Of a DNA stretch of 41,827 nucleotides, positions 9,032 to 17,288 are shown piece by piece. Numbering within the stretch: position 1 is the stretch's first letter; the number at the start of each line of letters is the position of its first letter. The stretch is from positions 1 through 41,827 of the forward strand of contig RXJD01000081.1 of assembly GCA_003987775.1 (NCBI GenBank), read 5' to 3'. The stretch comes from Mycobacterium sp. (lineage in GTDB: Bacteria > Actinomycetota > Actinomycetes > Mycobacteriales > Mycobacteriaceae). The translations under genes and the position numbers were made by a program. Below the pieces are notes generated by a model, which was given only the letters and a program-made list of their open reading frames with translations, searched no databases and had not been told where the DNA came from.

Positions 9032-9117
9032 GCCAGGGAGCCGAGCGTGAAATTCACGACGCAACACGCCGCGATGGCGTCGTGTGGTTCACAGTCGCTG
9101 CGGAAAATCGGGGCAAA

Positions 9118-9537
9118 TCAGTAAGCCAGCACGTGGAAATGTCGACGCGGGCAGTCACCTTCGACACCGCTGTACGGTTCGTCATCGAAAGTCCGCCAAT
9201 TCCAGTGCTCACCGCAGTAAGACGCCGCACAGTCCGGGCAATGGAACGGCGCATAGCTGTACCCGATGCGGTAAAGCGCCCCCGCGTCACGGGCGGCGAT
9301 CGCCTGGCTTACCGCTTCGATGCGCTCTGCCGACACGGGCGAACTGGTGACACCGAAGAAGCTCTGCACCAACACCGCCGCCTGCTCATCGGGGCGCTGC
9401 AGGACATCCAGCTCGGCCACCGCCTGCAGCGCCGGGCCGCAAGATTCGCCGACCGCATCGGCCGGGGTGACGAACTGCACGCGGCCCGCCACGGCGCCGC
9501 AGATTGCGCAGCGGAACTCAGGGGAGGCAGTAGCCAC
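9118..9537 (-). CDS. Small cysteine-rich protein, probable zinc ribbon
   Basis: Protein of 139 aa starting with GTG at 9537 inside the end of the SDR gene (20 bp overlap). Cysteines come as FRCAICG at residues 9-12 and FHCPDCAASYCGEHW near residues 99-107, so two CxxC pairs flank a helical middle. This is the usual look of a zinc-binding ribbon built from distant halves. No DNA-binding or enzymatic motif is visible. Because it overlaps the SDR stop it is probably translated from the SDR message. I cannot identify it; a relation to Rv1929c is suggested only by position. Confidence 0.6.
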   Translation of the reverse strand: MATASPEFRCAICGAVAGRVQFVTPADAVGESCGPALQAVAELDVLQRPDEQAAVLVQSFFGVTSSPVSAERIEAVSQAIAARDAGALYRIGYSYAPFHCPDCAASYCGEHWNWRTFDDEPYSGVEGDCPRRHFHVLAY

Positions 9538-10285
9538 CGTCGATCACCAGATCCGATCCGGTCATGTAGCTGGACGCCGCGCTGGCCAGGTACAGGTACA
9601 GACCGGTGAGCTCCTCCGGACGACCGATGCGGCCCATCGGAATCTTCGGCTCCCACTGCCGGTGGTATTCGGCGAGTGGTTCGACGAGCTCGGTCATGAT
9701 GTAGCCGGGGCTGATGCTGTTGACCCGGATGTTGTGCGGCGCGAACTCCACGGCCATCGCCTTGGTCAGATGGATGACCGCCGCCTTGGACGTGCAGTAG
9801 TGACCGACCTGCTGGGGGATGTTGATGATGTGGCCCGACATCGACGCGGTGGTGATGATGGACCCGCCCCTGCCCTGGGCGACCATCGCCCGGGCCGCTG
9901 CCTGCGCAGTGAGGAATACGCCCGTGACGTTGGTCTGCTGAATACGTTCGAACTCCTCGAGCGACATGTCCAGCATCGGGGTCACCGAAACGATTCCGGC
10001 ATTGCAGACCGCGATGTCGATCCCACCCAACTCGGCGGTCACCCGATCGACCATGGCGGTCACCTGGTCTTGCCGGGTCACGTCACACGCTATGGGGACG
10101 GCCTTGCCGCCGGCCGCCGCAACCTCGTCCGCAACAGCCTCTAGAGTATCCAGACTCCTTGCCGCAAGGGCTATTTCGGCACCCGCCTCAGCATAGGCCA
10201 ATGCCACCTTCTTGCCGATGCCGCTCGACGCCCCAGTCACCAGGGCCCTCTTACCGCGCAAGTCGAACAGGTCCAACACGCTCAT
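9518..10285 (-). CDS. Short-chain dehydrogenase/reductase, Rv1928c-like
   Basis: Classical SDR of 255 aa, equal to the length I recall for Rv1928c. It has the NAD(P)-binding TGASSGIG near 17-24, the CNAGI structural motif near 90, a catalytic serine in TTASMSGH, and YCTSK with the Tyr and Lys of the active site. An open frame extends another 102 codons upstream, but that part is the antisense of the divergent NTF2-like gene; homology begins at the ATG at 10285. There is no ribosome binding site, and CACACT sits 6 bases before the ATG, so the message may be leaderless. It would oxidise a hydroxyl or reduce a carbonyl; substrate unknown. Confidence 0.88.
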   Translation of the reverse strand: MSVLDLFDLRGKRALVTGASSGIGKKVALAYAEAGAEIALAARSLDTLEAVADEVAAAGGKAVPIACDVTRQDQVTAMVDRVTAELGGIDIAVCNAGIVSVTPMLDMSLEEFERIQQTNVTGVFLTAQAAARAMVAQGRGGSIITTASMSGHIINIPQQVGHYCTSKAAVIHLTKAMAVEFAPHNIRVNSISPGYIMTELVEPLAEYHRQWEPKIPMGRIGRPEELTGLYLYLASAASSYMTGSDLVIDGGYCLP

Positions 10286-10290
10286 ACCTC

Positions 10291-10296
10291 TAGTGT
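10291..10296 (+). promoter_or_regulatory. Candidate -10 box for a leaderless NTF2-like gene
   Basis: TAGTGT fits the mycobacterial TANNNT -10 pattern and ends 7 bases before the ATG at 10304, which would put transcription start at or next to the A of the ATG. It lies in the 18 bp between two divergent start codons, so a Shine-Dalgarno leader cannot fit for both genes. No -35 is convincing. Confidence 0.4.
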
Positions 10297-10303
10297 GTCC
10301 GGG

Positions 10304-10780
10304 ATGGGCAAGTTCGCCAAAGCAGAGATCGAAGAGGCCGTCCGGCACTACACCGAAGTCGTCGAAGGATGCAGCGCTTCGGGCGACTGGCGCCCGTTCG
10401 CCGACCTGTTCACCGAAGACGTGGTCTACACCGAACACCACTACGGCGTTTTCCACGGTCGTGAGGAGGTGCGTCAGTGGATTGTCGACGTGATGGCGCC
10501 GTTCCCGCACATGCGTTTTCCGTCGGACTGGACCGCCTACGACGAAGAGAACGACGCGGTCGTCATCATGATCAAGAACCTGCTCGACCACCCGACCGAC
10601 CCGGACGGGGAGCCGTTCTGGTTCCCCAACTGGACGCGATTGGTCTACGCCGGTGACGGCTTGTTCGCCAGCGAAGAGGACATCTACAACCCCAACCGGG
10701 ACGCGCCGCGCGTGGTCGGAGCGTGGATTCAGGCCGGCGGCAAACTGGCCACCGACGCGATTCCCGCGCCTAAACGCTGA
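10304..10780 (+). CDS. NTF2/SnoaL-like protein
   Basis: Cytoplasmic cone-fold protein of 158 aa. The pattern is typical of SnoaL-like domains: an N-terminal helix (VRHYTEVVEGCSASGDWRPF), then DLFTEDVVYTEHHYGVFHGREEV, then beta strands ending in EEDIYNP. These domains include isomerases, hydratases and non-enzymatic ligand-binding proteins, so no reaction is assigned. A GTG at 10295 would add three residues; ATG 10304 fits a candidate -10 box at 10291. The gene diverges from the SDR with start codons 18 bp apart, and its end overlaps the DJ-1 gene tail on the other strand by 11 bp. Confidence 0.8.
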   Translation: MGKFAKAEIEEAVRHYTEVVEGCSASGDWRPFADLFTEDVVYTEHHYGVFHGREEVRQWIVDVMAPFPHMRFPSDWTAYDEENDAVVIMIKNLLDHPTDPDGEPFWFPNWTRLVYAGDGLFASEEDIYNPNRDAPRVVGAWIQAGGKLATDAIPAPKR

Positions 10781-11507
10781 CGGCCGGGCGCTTGCGCCGA
10801 CGTGAACGTGCCGCCGCCAGCGCCTGCTTCCACGCCAGCAGTGTCGTGGCTTTGATGTTGTCCGGCTTCAGGCTGTCCTTGGACAGCAGCGCGGTGGCGG
10901 CGGCCTTCGTCGTCGCCGATGCCTTGGACATGTGACCGGAGTCGAACGGCGGCTGCGGGTCGTACTCGATGGCCAGCTGGATCGCTTTTGCGCGGCCCTC
11001 ACCGCCGAGCTGTGCGGCCAGCCACAGTGCGAGGTCGAGGCCGGCGGATACGCCGGCGCTGGTGATGATGTCGCCCTCATGCACGATCCGCTGGTCACTG
11101 ACTGGAATCACGCCGAAGGCTTTCAGCGCCGGCAGGGCGATCCAGTGCGAGGTGGCGCGCTTGTCCCGGAGCAGGCCGGCGGCCGCCAATATCACCGATC
11201 CGGAGCAGACCGAAGCGGTCCACTGGGCGCGCTGGTGAGCCTGGCGGAGCCACTCGAGCAGGTTCTCGTCGCGCGCATGTACCGGAGTGCCGGGACCTCC
11301 TGGCACGAGAATGACGTCGGGGGAGGGGGTTTCGGCAAACGAGTGGGTCGCTCCCAGTACGAGCACTCCGGAGTCAGCGGTGACCGGCCCGACCTCGTGC
11401 CAGACGAATCGCACGTCGGCATCCGGCAACTGGCGCAGCACCTCGTAGGGCCCGATCATGTCCAGCGCGGTGAAACCCGGGTAAGCCACGAACGCGATCT
11501 GTGTCAT
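10770..11507 (-). CDS. DJ-1/PfpI family protein, Rv1930c-like
   Basis: Protein of 245 aa with a flavodoxin-like DJ-1/PfpI core. Key parts are the N-terminal strand IAFVAYPGFTALDMIGPYEVL, DVILVPGGPGT near 64-74, and the nucleophile elbow ASVCSGS with Cys101, then a histidine in the SHW motif at 120-122. The subgroup includes isonitrile hydratase-like enzymes as well as oxidation sensors. After residue 195 comes a lysine- and arginine-rich tail (LLAWKQALAAARSRRRKR), unlike most members. Start ATG 11507, with an AAAGGAAA site upstream; the longer open frame is read-through of the GlxA-type gene in another frame. It follows the regulator gene by 13 bp, so the pair is an operon. Confidence 0.82.
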   Translation of the reverse strand: MTQIAFVAYPGFTALDMIGPYEVLRQLPDADVRFVWHEVGPVTADSGVLVLGATHSFAETPSPDVILVPGGPGTPVHARDENLLEWLRQAHQRAQWTASVCSGSVILAAAGLLRDKRATSHWIALPALKAFGVIPVSDQRIVHEGDIITSAGVSAGLDLALWLAAQLGGEGRAKAIQLAIEYDPQPPFDSGHMSKASATTKAAATALLSKDSLKPDNIKATTLLAWKQALAAARSRRRKRPAVSV

Positions 11508-11520
11508 CACCAATTTCCTT

Positions 11521-12471
11521 TCAGGCGAATGCTTTTCGGTACTGGTCAGGCGGGATGCCGACCCGTCGGATGAAGTTGCGCCGCATGGTTTCCGCGGTGC
11601 CGAAGCCACAGCGGGAGGCGATCGCCACCACGGTGTCGTCGGTCTCCTCCAACTGCCGGCGGGCCGCTTCGGTACGCACCCGCTCGACGTACTGCCCGGG
11701 CGCCTCACCGACCTCCTCGGTGAAGATGCGGGTGAAATGCCGCGGACTCATCGCCGCCCGGCGGGCGAGTTCCTCGACGCTGTGCGCGCCGCCCGGTTCG
11801 GCTTCGATGGCTTCCTGCACATCGCGGATGGACGGCCGTTTCGCGCGCGGCATCCATACCGGTGCGGCGAACTGCGTCTGCCCGCCGGGGCGGCGCAGAT
11901 AGAGCACCAGCCATCGGGCAACCGTCTGGGCAACTTCGGTGCCGTGGTCGTCTTCAACCAGGGACAGCGCGAGGTCGATGCCGGCGGCGACGCCGGCGGC
12001 CGTCCAGACGCGCTCGGAACTGCGGATGAAGATGGGATCCGGGTCGACCTCGATTTTCGGGAACTCAGCGGCCAGCTGGTCGGCGAAGGCCCAGTGCGTG
12101 GTGGCGCGATGCCCATCCAGCAATCCGGCTTCTGCGGCCAGAAACGCACCGGTGCATACGGTGACGACGCGACGCGCGGTGTGGGCGATCGCTGTGATCC
12201 AGTCCAGGAGTTGAGCGTCGGCCCGCGCGGCCTCGACCCCGAAGCCGCCCGGCAACACCACGGTGTCGACGTCTTCGTGCGGGTCCGGCAGCACTGCGGC
12301 GCTGAAACCCAGGCCGGCCGGCGTGGTGACGGGTTGTCCGTCGCGGGCGGCCACGACTACCTCATAACCGCCCCCGGTGAGCAGCGACGCACCGGTGAAG
12401 ACCTCATAGGGCCCCACCACGTCGAGTGCCTGGACCCCGGGAAAGCCGGCGATCACGACCTTGCGAGCCAT
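11521..12471 (-). CDS. GlxA-type AraC-family transcriptional regulator, Rv1931c-like
   Basis: Regulator of 316 aa in two parts. Residues 1-185 are a DJ-1/PfpI-like sensor domain (VVIAGFPGVQALDVVGPYEV, VVLPGGFG, and VTVCTGAFLAAEAG with a conserved cysteine). Residues 215-316 are an AraC-type pair of helix-turn-helix motifs (SVEELARRAAMSPRHFTRIF and VVAIASRCGFGTAETMRRNF). It probably controls the DJ-1 gene downstream and perhaps itself. The start could be the ATG at 12471 or a GTG at 12489; no ribosome binding site decides. AAGACT ends 6 bases before the ATG and would suit a leaderless start. M. tuberculosis Rv1931c holds the same position from memory. Confidence 0.85.
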   Translation of the reverse strand: MARKVVIAGFPGVQALDVVGPYEVFTGASLLTGGGYEVVVAARDGQPVTTPAGLGFSAAVLPDPHEDVDTVVLPGGFGVEAARADAQLLDWITAIAHTARRVVTVCTGAFLAAEAGLLDGHRATTHWAFADQLAAEFPKIEVDPDPIFIRSSERVWTAAGVAAGIDLALSLVEDDHGTEVAQTVARWLVLYLRRPGGQTQFAAPVWMPRAKRPSIRDVQEAIEAEPGGAHSVEELARRAAMSPRHFTRIFTEEVGEAPGQYVERVRTEAARRQLEETDDTVVAIASRCGFGTAETMRRNFIRRVGIPPDQYRKAFA

Positions 12472-12581
12472 GCACACAGTCTTGGCCACGGCAGGCGATG
12501 GCGTCTAGGCCATACATCCCACGAATCAGGACATCGGACCTACTCGCAGGTGGCGGCGAGGGCCTTTGGCAGACTGTCCCC

Positions 12582-13079
12582 ATGGCACAGATAACTTTGC
12601 GCGGAAATGCGATCAACACCGTCGGCGAGCTTCCGGCCGTCGGATCTCCGGCCCCCGCCTTCACGATGACCGGCGATGATCTGAGCCCCTTCGGCAGCGA
12701 CCAATTCAACGGTAAGCCGGTGCTGCTGAACATCTTTCCGTCCATTGACACCCCGGTGTGCGCCGCCAGCGTGCGTACCTTCAACGAGCGCGTCGCGGGC
12801 AGCGGTGCGTCGGTGGTCTGCGTATCCAACGACCTGCCGTTCGCGCAGAAGCGGTTCTGTGGCGCCGAGGGCATCGACAACGTCAGCGTGGCGTCGGCGT
12901 TCCGGGACAGCTTCGGCCAGGACTACGGCGTCACCATCGTCGACGGTCCGATGGCCGGGCTGCTGGCCCGGGCGGTCGTCGTGATCGGCGCCGACGGCAA
13001 GGTCGCGCACACCGAACTGGTGCCGGAGATCGCGCAGGAGCCCGATTACGATGCGGCGATCGCCGCGCTCGGCACCTAG
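12582..13079 (+). CDS. tpx: Thiol peroxidase Tpx
   Basis: Peroxiredoxin of the Tpx family, 165 aa, the same length as M. tuberculosis Tpx (Rv1932). The peroxidatic cysteine is Cys60 in SIDTPVCAAS, the resolving cysteine is Cys93 in KRFCGAEG, and the third conserved cysteine is Cys80. It reduces hydrogen and organic peroxides using thioredoxin. The open frame continues upstream of the ATG at 12582, but the conserved protein starts MAQITLRGN. No ribosome binding site precedes it; CAGACT ends 6 bases before the ATG, compatible with a leaderless transcript. It converges with the small lipoprotein gene, with 2 bp between stops. Confidence 0.95.
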   Translation: MAQITLRGNAINTVGELPAVGSPAPAFTMTGDDLSPFGSDQFNGKPVLLNIFPSIDTPVCAASVRTFNERVAGSGASVVCVSNDLPFAQKRFCGAEGIDNVSVASAFRDSFGQDYGVTIVDGPMAGLLARAVVVIGADGKVAHTELVPEIAQEPDYDAAIAALGT

Positions 13080-13081
13080 CC

Positions 13082-13234
13082 TCAGCGTCCCGGGTAGTCC
13101 ACAGATACGGCGGCGCGCGGCGCCAGGGGCGCTTGTGCACTGACCGGGCAGCCGGCCAGCATCATCCCTCCCGTCACGGTCATCACCAAGGCGAGCACCG
13201 CGCGGACGATCCGTACTCTATTTCTGTCACTCAT
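13082..13234 (-). CDS. Small lipoprotein, 50 aa
   Basis: Short gene read directly from the sequence. It encodes 50 residues: a basic start (MSDRNRVRIVR), a hydrophobic core (AVLALVMTVTGGMM) and the lipobox LAGC with the cysteine at residue 29, then a 21-residue mature part ending SVDYPGR. This is a full lipoprotein signal for Lgt/LspA processing and membrane anchoring. CTGGAG 6 to 7 bases before the ATG is a good ribosome binding site. The stop lies 2 bp from the tpx stop. The mature part is too short for an enzyme. Function unknown. Confidence 0.6.
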   Translation of the reverse strand: MSDRNRVRIVRAVLALVMTVTGGMMLAGCPVSAQAPLAPRAAVSVDYPGR

Positions 13235-13341
13235 GGCTTGCTCCAGGGCCGGCAGAACGTCGCAATGGCAGCGAGGTTAGCGCCGAATCGCGGCTGCGGG
13301 AAGTACCTTGCGGCGAAAATTGTTGCCGTGCAGCTGATTCG

Positions 13342-14991
13342 CTAGCGTTCACTGTCAACGGGTTTGACATTTTCCATCCCTGAGCCCACCAGTTGGGCCG
13401 CATGTACACGCAAGTCGACTTTGCGGACTTTCCCCGTCGCAGTCATCGGGAACGCGTCGACGATGTGGACGTAACGGGGGATCTTCTGGTGCGCGATCCG
13501 CCCGGAACAGAACTCCCGCACTGTCGCGGCGTCCAGCGCCGTCCGGCCCGGACGCATCACGATGCATGCGCAGACTTCTTCGCCATACCTGTCGTCGGGC
13601 ACGCCGACCACCTGCACGTCCTCGACGTCGGGGTGTGTGTGCAGGAAGTCCTCGATCTCCCGTGGTGACAGGTTCTCGCCACCACGAATGATCATGTCCT
13701 TGCTGCGCCCGGTCACCACGCAGTAGCCGTCCTCCCGCATGACGCCCAGGTCGCCGGTGTGCATCCAGCCGTCGTCGTCGACAGCGTCACGGGTTCGCTC
13801 CTCGTCGCGCCAGTAACCCAGCATCACCGAGTAGGCGCGGGTGCACAGTTCGCCGGTCTGTCCGCGCGGCACGATCCGGCCGGTGTCCGCGTCGATCACC
13901 TTGACCTCGACGTGGGGATGCACCCGGCCCACCGTCTCGGTGCGGCGCTCCAGGTCATCATCGACCGCGGTCTGGCAGGACACCGGTGATGTTTCGGTCA
14001 TCCCGTAGGCGATCGACACCTGCGGCATGTGGAGTTCGTCGATGCAGCGCTTCATCACCCGCACGGGGCAGGATGCACCGGCCATGATCCCGGTGCGCAG
14101 TGACGACACGTCCCGGCCGGCGAGGTCCGGGTGGTTGAGCAGGGCGATGAACATCGTCGGCACGCCGTACAACGCGGTGCACCGTTCGCGTTCGACCGCC
14201 CGCAGGGTCGCCGCGGCATCGAACCCCGGGGACGGGATCACCATGGTGGCGCCGTGGCTGGTACAGCCGAGATTGCCCATCACCATGCCGAAGCAGTGGT
14301 AGAACGGCACGGGTATGCACATCCGGTCTGCCGGTCCGAGCCCGATCTGCTCGGTGACGAAGAACCCGTTGTTGAGGATGTTTCGGTGCGACAAGGTGAC
14401 CCCTTTCGGGGAACCCGTTGTGCCGGAAGTGTATTGGATATTCACCGGATCGTTTGGTCGCAGGCCGGTCATCCTGTCCCGCAGTCTGGCACCGTCCGTC
14501 TCGGCCGCCCGCCCTAGCAGCCGCTCCCAGTCGCCGGTGCCCAGGAACACGACGTCGGTCAAATCCTCTGCCTGCGAACGCACTTCGCCGAGCATGCGCC
14601 GATAGTCGGATGTTTTGAACCTGGCGGCCGATACGAGCAGACGCGTGCCCGAATGACGCAACACATGGGACAACTCGTGGCTGCGATACGCCGGGTTGAT
14701 GCTGACCAGGATGGCGCCGATTTTGGCGGTCGCGTACTGCAGAACGGTCCACTCCGGGCAGTTTGGGGACCAGATGCCGACCCGGTCGCCGCGCTCGACG
14801 CCGGTGGCCAGCAGAGCCAGGGCCAGTCGGTCGACCTCGGCGTTGAATTCGGCATAGGTCCAGCGCCGCCCGCTCGCCACGTCGACCAGTGCCTCGATGT
14901 CAGGGTAGGTGCGCGTGGTGTGCTCGAGGTTGGCGCCGATGGTGTCCTCGATCAGCGGGATGTCGGCCGGGCCGGCCGCGTAGGAGTCCAC
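13342..14991 (-). CDS. Fatty-acid-CoA ligase, FadD35-like
   Basis: Acyl-CoA synthetase of 549 aa, close to the 547 aa I recall for FadD35. It has [16 protein letters not shown] (ATP-binding loop), [47 protein letters not shown] and the C-terminal TGKVRK with the catalytic lysine. Unlike the FAAL at the window start it has the standard TTGxPKG loop, so CoA thioesters are the expected product. The start is GTG at 14991, 2 bp after the fadE18 stop; the longer frame is the antisense-free overlap into fadE18 and lacks homology. It is the last gene of the echA13-fadE17-fadE18-fadD operon. From memory, this ligase is not in the M. tuberculosis operon. Confidence 0.88.
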   Translation of the reverse strand: MDSYAAGPADIPLIEDTIGANLEHTTRTYPDIEALVDVASGRRWTYAEFNAEVDRLALALLATGVERGDRVGIWSPNCPEWTVLQYATAKIGAILVSINPAYRSHELSHVLRHSGTRLLVSAARFKTSDYRRMLGEVRSQAEDLTDVVFLGTGDWERLLGRAAETDGARLRDRMTGLRPNDPVNIQYTSGTTGSPKGVTLSHRNILNNGFFVTEQIGLGPADRMCIPVPFYHCFGMVMGNLGCTSHGATMVIPSPGFDAAATLRAVERERCTALYGVPTMFIALLNHPDLAGRDVSSLRTGIMAGASCPVRVMKRCIDELHMPQVSIAYGMTETSPVSCQTAVDDDLERRTETVGRVHPHVEVKVIDADTGRIVPRGQTGELCTRAYSVMLGYWRDEERTRDAVDDDGWMHTGDLGVMREDGYCVVTGRSKDMIIRGGENLSPREIEDFLHTHPDVEDVQVVGVPDDRYGEEVCACIVMRPGRTALDAATVREFCSGRIAHQKIPRYVHIVDAFPMTATGKVRKVDLRVHAAQLVGSGMENVKPVDSER

Positions 14992-14993
14992 CG

Positions 14994-16046
14994 CTAGAGT
15001 CCCGCGCGGTCGGCGAGCAGGGCGCGGTGGTCTGCGCCACTGCCCAACAGCGCCGCGGCGGTGGTGGCTCGGCGGAAATAGAGATGCAGGTCGTGCTCCC
15101 AGGTGAACGCGATGCCGCCGTGAATCTGGATCGCCGAGCCGGCGCACTGCACGAATGTGTCGGCGGCCTGCGCCTTGGCCAGCGGCGCGGCGATGTGCAA
15201 CTCGTCCCCTGCCGTCGCGCTCATCGCGGCGTACATCACCGCCGCACGGGTCGCGTCGATTTCGATCATCATCTCGGCACAGGCGTGTTTGACCGCCTGA
15301 AACGACCCGATCGGCCGGTCGAATTGCGTTCGGCGGCAGGCGTAGTCGACCGCCATGTCGAGGCATGCTTCCGCTCCGCCGAGCATCTCGGCGGCCAGCA
15401 GAACCCGCGCGACGTCGACTACCCTGTCGAAGTCGCCGGGGTTGCCCGCAGCCAGGGATTCGGCAGGGGCTTGCGAGAGTCGCAACCGTGCGACGGGGCG
15501 GGTGAGATCGAACGAGGGCAGTCGCTCGACAACCACCCCCGGCGCGTCGGCTCGCACGATGTGCGGGGTGACAACGCCATCGCGGCGGGCCGGCACGACG
15601 AACAGGTCGGCGACATGACCGTGCAACACCGGGCCGCATTGCCCGGTGAGCAGGCTGTCACCTACCGCATCCGCCACCTCCGGGCCGAAAGCCGCAAACG
15701 CCGCAACTCGTTCGCCGGACAGCAGCCCGGGCAGCACGGTCTTGCGCTGTTCCTCGTCGCCGGATCGCAGAATCGCTTCTATCGCAAATGCATTCGCCGC
15801 GAACGGGACTGGCGCCAGAGTTCGGCCCAGTTCGGTGCAGGCGATCGCGGTTTCGACGAGAGTGGCACCCGCGCCGCCATACTCCGCGGGAACGTGCAGC
15901 CCGGGCAGTTCCAGTTCACCGCACAGGCGCCGCCACATCTCGCCGTCGTGGCCGTCGGCCGAGCGCAGATCCGGCGCCTGATGACCCAGGAAGGCACGCA
16001 GCGCCGCACGGAAGTCGTCGTGTTCGGTGCTGTACTGGAAATCCAT
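14994..16046 (-). CDS. fadE18: Acyl-CoA dehydrogenase FadE18
   Basis: Acyl-CoA dehydrogenase subunit of 350 aa (about 363 in M. tuberculosis). The N-terminal helical domain includes [22 protein letters not shown]; the middle domain is short; the C-terminal domain has [22 protein letters not shown] and ends with [23 protein letters not shown]. This ending replaces the usual YxGTxxIQ motif and marks the small partner type of mycobacterial alpha2beta2 dehydrogenases, which form FAD sites together with an adjacent FadE. Its ATG follows the fadE17 stop with no gap, which suits equal production of both subunits. It should act in the first oxidation step on an acyl-CoA in the cytoplasm. Confidence 0.9.
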   Translation of the reverse strand: MDFQYSTEHDDFRAALRAFLGHQAPDLRSADGHDGEMWRRLCGELELPGLHVPAEYGGAGATLVETAIACTELGRTLAPVPFAANAFAIEAILRSGDEEQRKTVLPGLLSGERVAAFAAFGPEVADAVGDSLLTGQCGPVLHGHVADLFVVPARRDGVVTPHIVRADAPGVVVERLPSFDLTRPVARLRLSQAPAESLAAGNPGDFDRVVDVARVLLAAEMLGGAEACLDMAVDYACRRTQFDRPIGSFQAVKHACAEMMIEIDATRAAVMYAAMSATAGDELHIAAPLAKAQAADTFVQCAGSAIQIHGGIAFTWEHDLHLYFRRATTAAALLGSGADHRALLADRAGL

Positions 16047-17276
16047 TCAGCGCACCCCCTCCCCGCGTGGCTCCCGCGGCAGCCCGAGCAGCCGCTCGCC
16101 GATCACATTGCGCTGGATCTGTGAGCTGCCGGCGTAGATTGTCGCGGCACGCGAATACAGCAGCTCGTCCATCCAGCACGAGGGGGAGTTGGGCGTGCCC
16201 GCCTCCGGCACCACCCGGGCGCCGCCGTTGCCGGGACCCGAGGGGCACAGCGCGTCGAGTCCGAGAATCTCGACGGCCAGATCGGTGTAACGGCGGAAGT
16301 ACTCGCTCCAGATCACCTTGCTGATCGCGGCGTCGGCGCCGGGCAACTGCCCGCGCAGCGACTGGGTGAGGCCGCGGTAGCCGCGATAGCGCATGATCTG
16401 GACGCGGGAATAGCACCACGCCAACGCATCCCGGATACGCGGTTCGGTGTTCACGCCGCGTTGCCGGGCCAGTGCGCACAGCCGATCCAAATCGCGGCCG
16501 AACTCGATCGCGACCGTGGTGACCGCGGAGCCGCGCTCGAAACCCAGCAGGGTCATCGCGGTCGGCCAGCCGTTGCCGACACCGCCCAGCACATTGCCCG
16601 ACGCTGTGCGGACATCGGTGAGGAAGACTTCGCTGAAGGACGAGTCGCCGGCCGCGTTGACGATCGGTCGCACTGTGACCCCGGGTTGGTCCATCGGAAC
16701 CAGCAACAGCGACAGGCCCTGATGTTTGGGCAGGCGCGAGTCGGTGCGCGCCAACAGAAATATCCAGTTCGCTGTCGTCCCCGCAGATGTCCAGATCTTC
16801 TGTCCGTTGATCACCCATCCATCCGCATCCAGCACGGCACGGGTTCGCACCGCCGCCAGGTCCGATCCGGCCTCGGGTTCGGAAAAACCCTGGCACCAGC
16901 GGTCTTCACCGGCGAGGATGCGCGGCAGAAATCGAGCCTTCTGCTCGTCGGTGCCCAGTGCGATGAGCGTGTTGCCCAGCAGGTCGATGCCCAGCAGGTC
17001 GTTCTCCGCGCGCTCGGGAGCCCCGGCGCGGGCGAACTCCTCGGCTAGCACCACCTGTTCGAGGGGGGACAGGCCGCCACCGCCGTACTCACGGGGCCAG
17101 GACACCGCGACCAATCCGGCGCGGGCAAGCTCCTGCCGCCACTCGCGCGCGAACGCCTCCCGCTCGCGGGCCGTCAGCGCACCGGGCCCGCGCCAGTCGG
17201 GGGGCAGGTGCTCGCCCAGAAAGGCGCGAATCCGGTTGCGAAACTCCTCCGCCTCGGGCGGGTAGGTGACATCCAC
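16047..17276 (-). CDS. fadE17: Acyl-CoA dehydrogenase FadE17
   Basis: Acyl-CoA dehydrogenase of 409 aa, the length I recall for M. tuberculosis FadE17. Motifs: [40 protein letters not shown] (substrate and FAD contact), [18 protein letters not shown], and the C-terminal [11 protein letters not shown]. In medium-chain dehydrogenases this last motif reads IYEGTSQIQR with the catalytic glutamate; here that position is alanine, so the base must lie elsewhere or come from the partner, as in known heterotetrameric FadE pairs. It follows echA13 by 12 bp and touches fadE18. Probably a subunit of a FadE17-FadE18 complex acting on a large acyl-CoA, possibly sterol-derived; the substrate is not shown by the sequence. 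Confidence 0.92.
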   Translation of the reverse strand: MDVTYPPEAEEFRNRIRAFLGEHLPPDWRGPGALTAREREAFAREWRQELARAGLVAVSWPREYGGGGLSPLEQVVLAEEFARAGAPERAENDLLGIDLLGNTLIALGTDEQKARFLPRILAGEDRWCQGFSEPEAGSDLAAVRTRAVLDADGWVINGQKIWTSAGTTANWIFLLARTDSRLPKHQGLSLLLVPMDQPGVTVRPIVNAAGDSSFSEVFLTDVRTASGNVLGGVGNGWPTAMTLLGFERGSAVTTVAIEFGRDLDRLCALARQRGVNTEPRIRDALAWCYSRVQIMRYRGYRGLTQSLRGQLPGADAAISKVIWSEYFRRYTDLAVEILGLDALCPSGPGNGGARVVPEAGTPNSPSCWMDELLYSRAATIYAGSSQIQRNVIGERLLGLPREPRGEGVR

Positions 17277-17288
17277 GCCGGGCCCGCG

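Noticed and set aside
14992-15639. N-terminal extension of the FadD35-like frame by about 216 codons
   Set aside because: This part overlaps fadE18 on the same strand in another frame and has no ligase motif; the GTG at 14991 fits the family start.
14889-16124. A 411-codon open frame on the plus strand
   Set aside because: It is the antisense of fadE18 and the start of fadD; no ribosome binding site and no recognisable domain.
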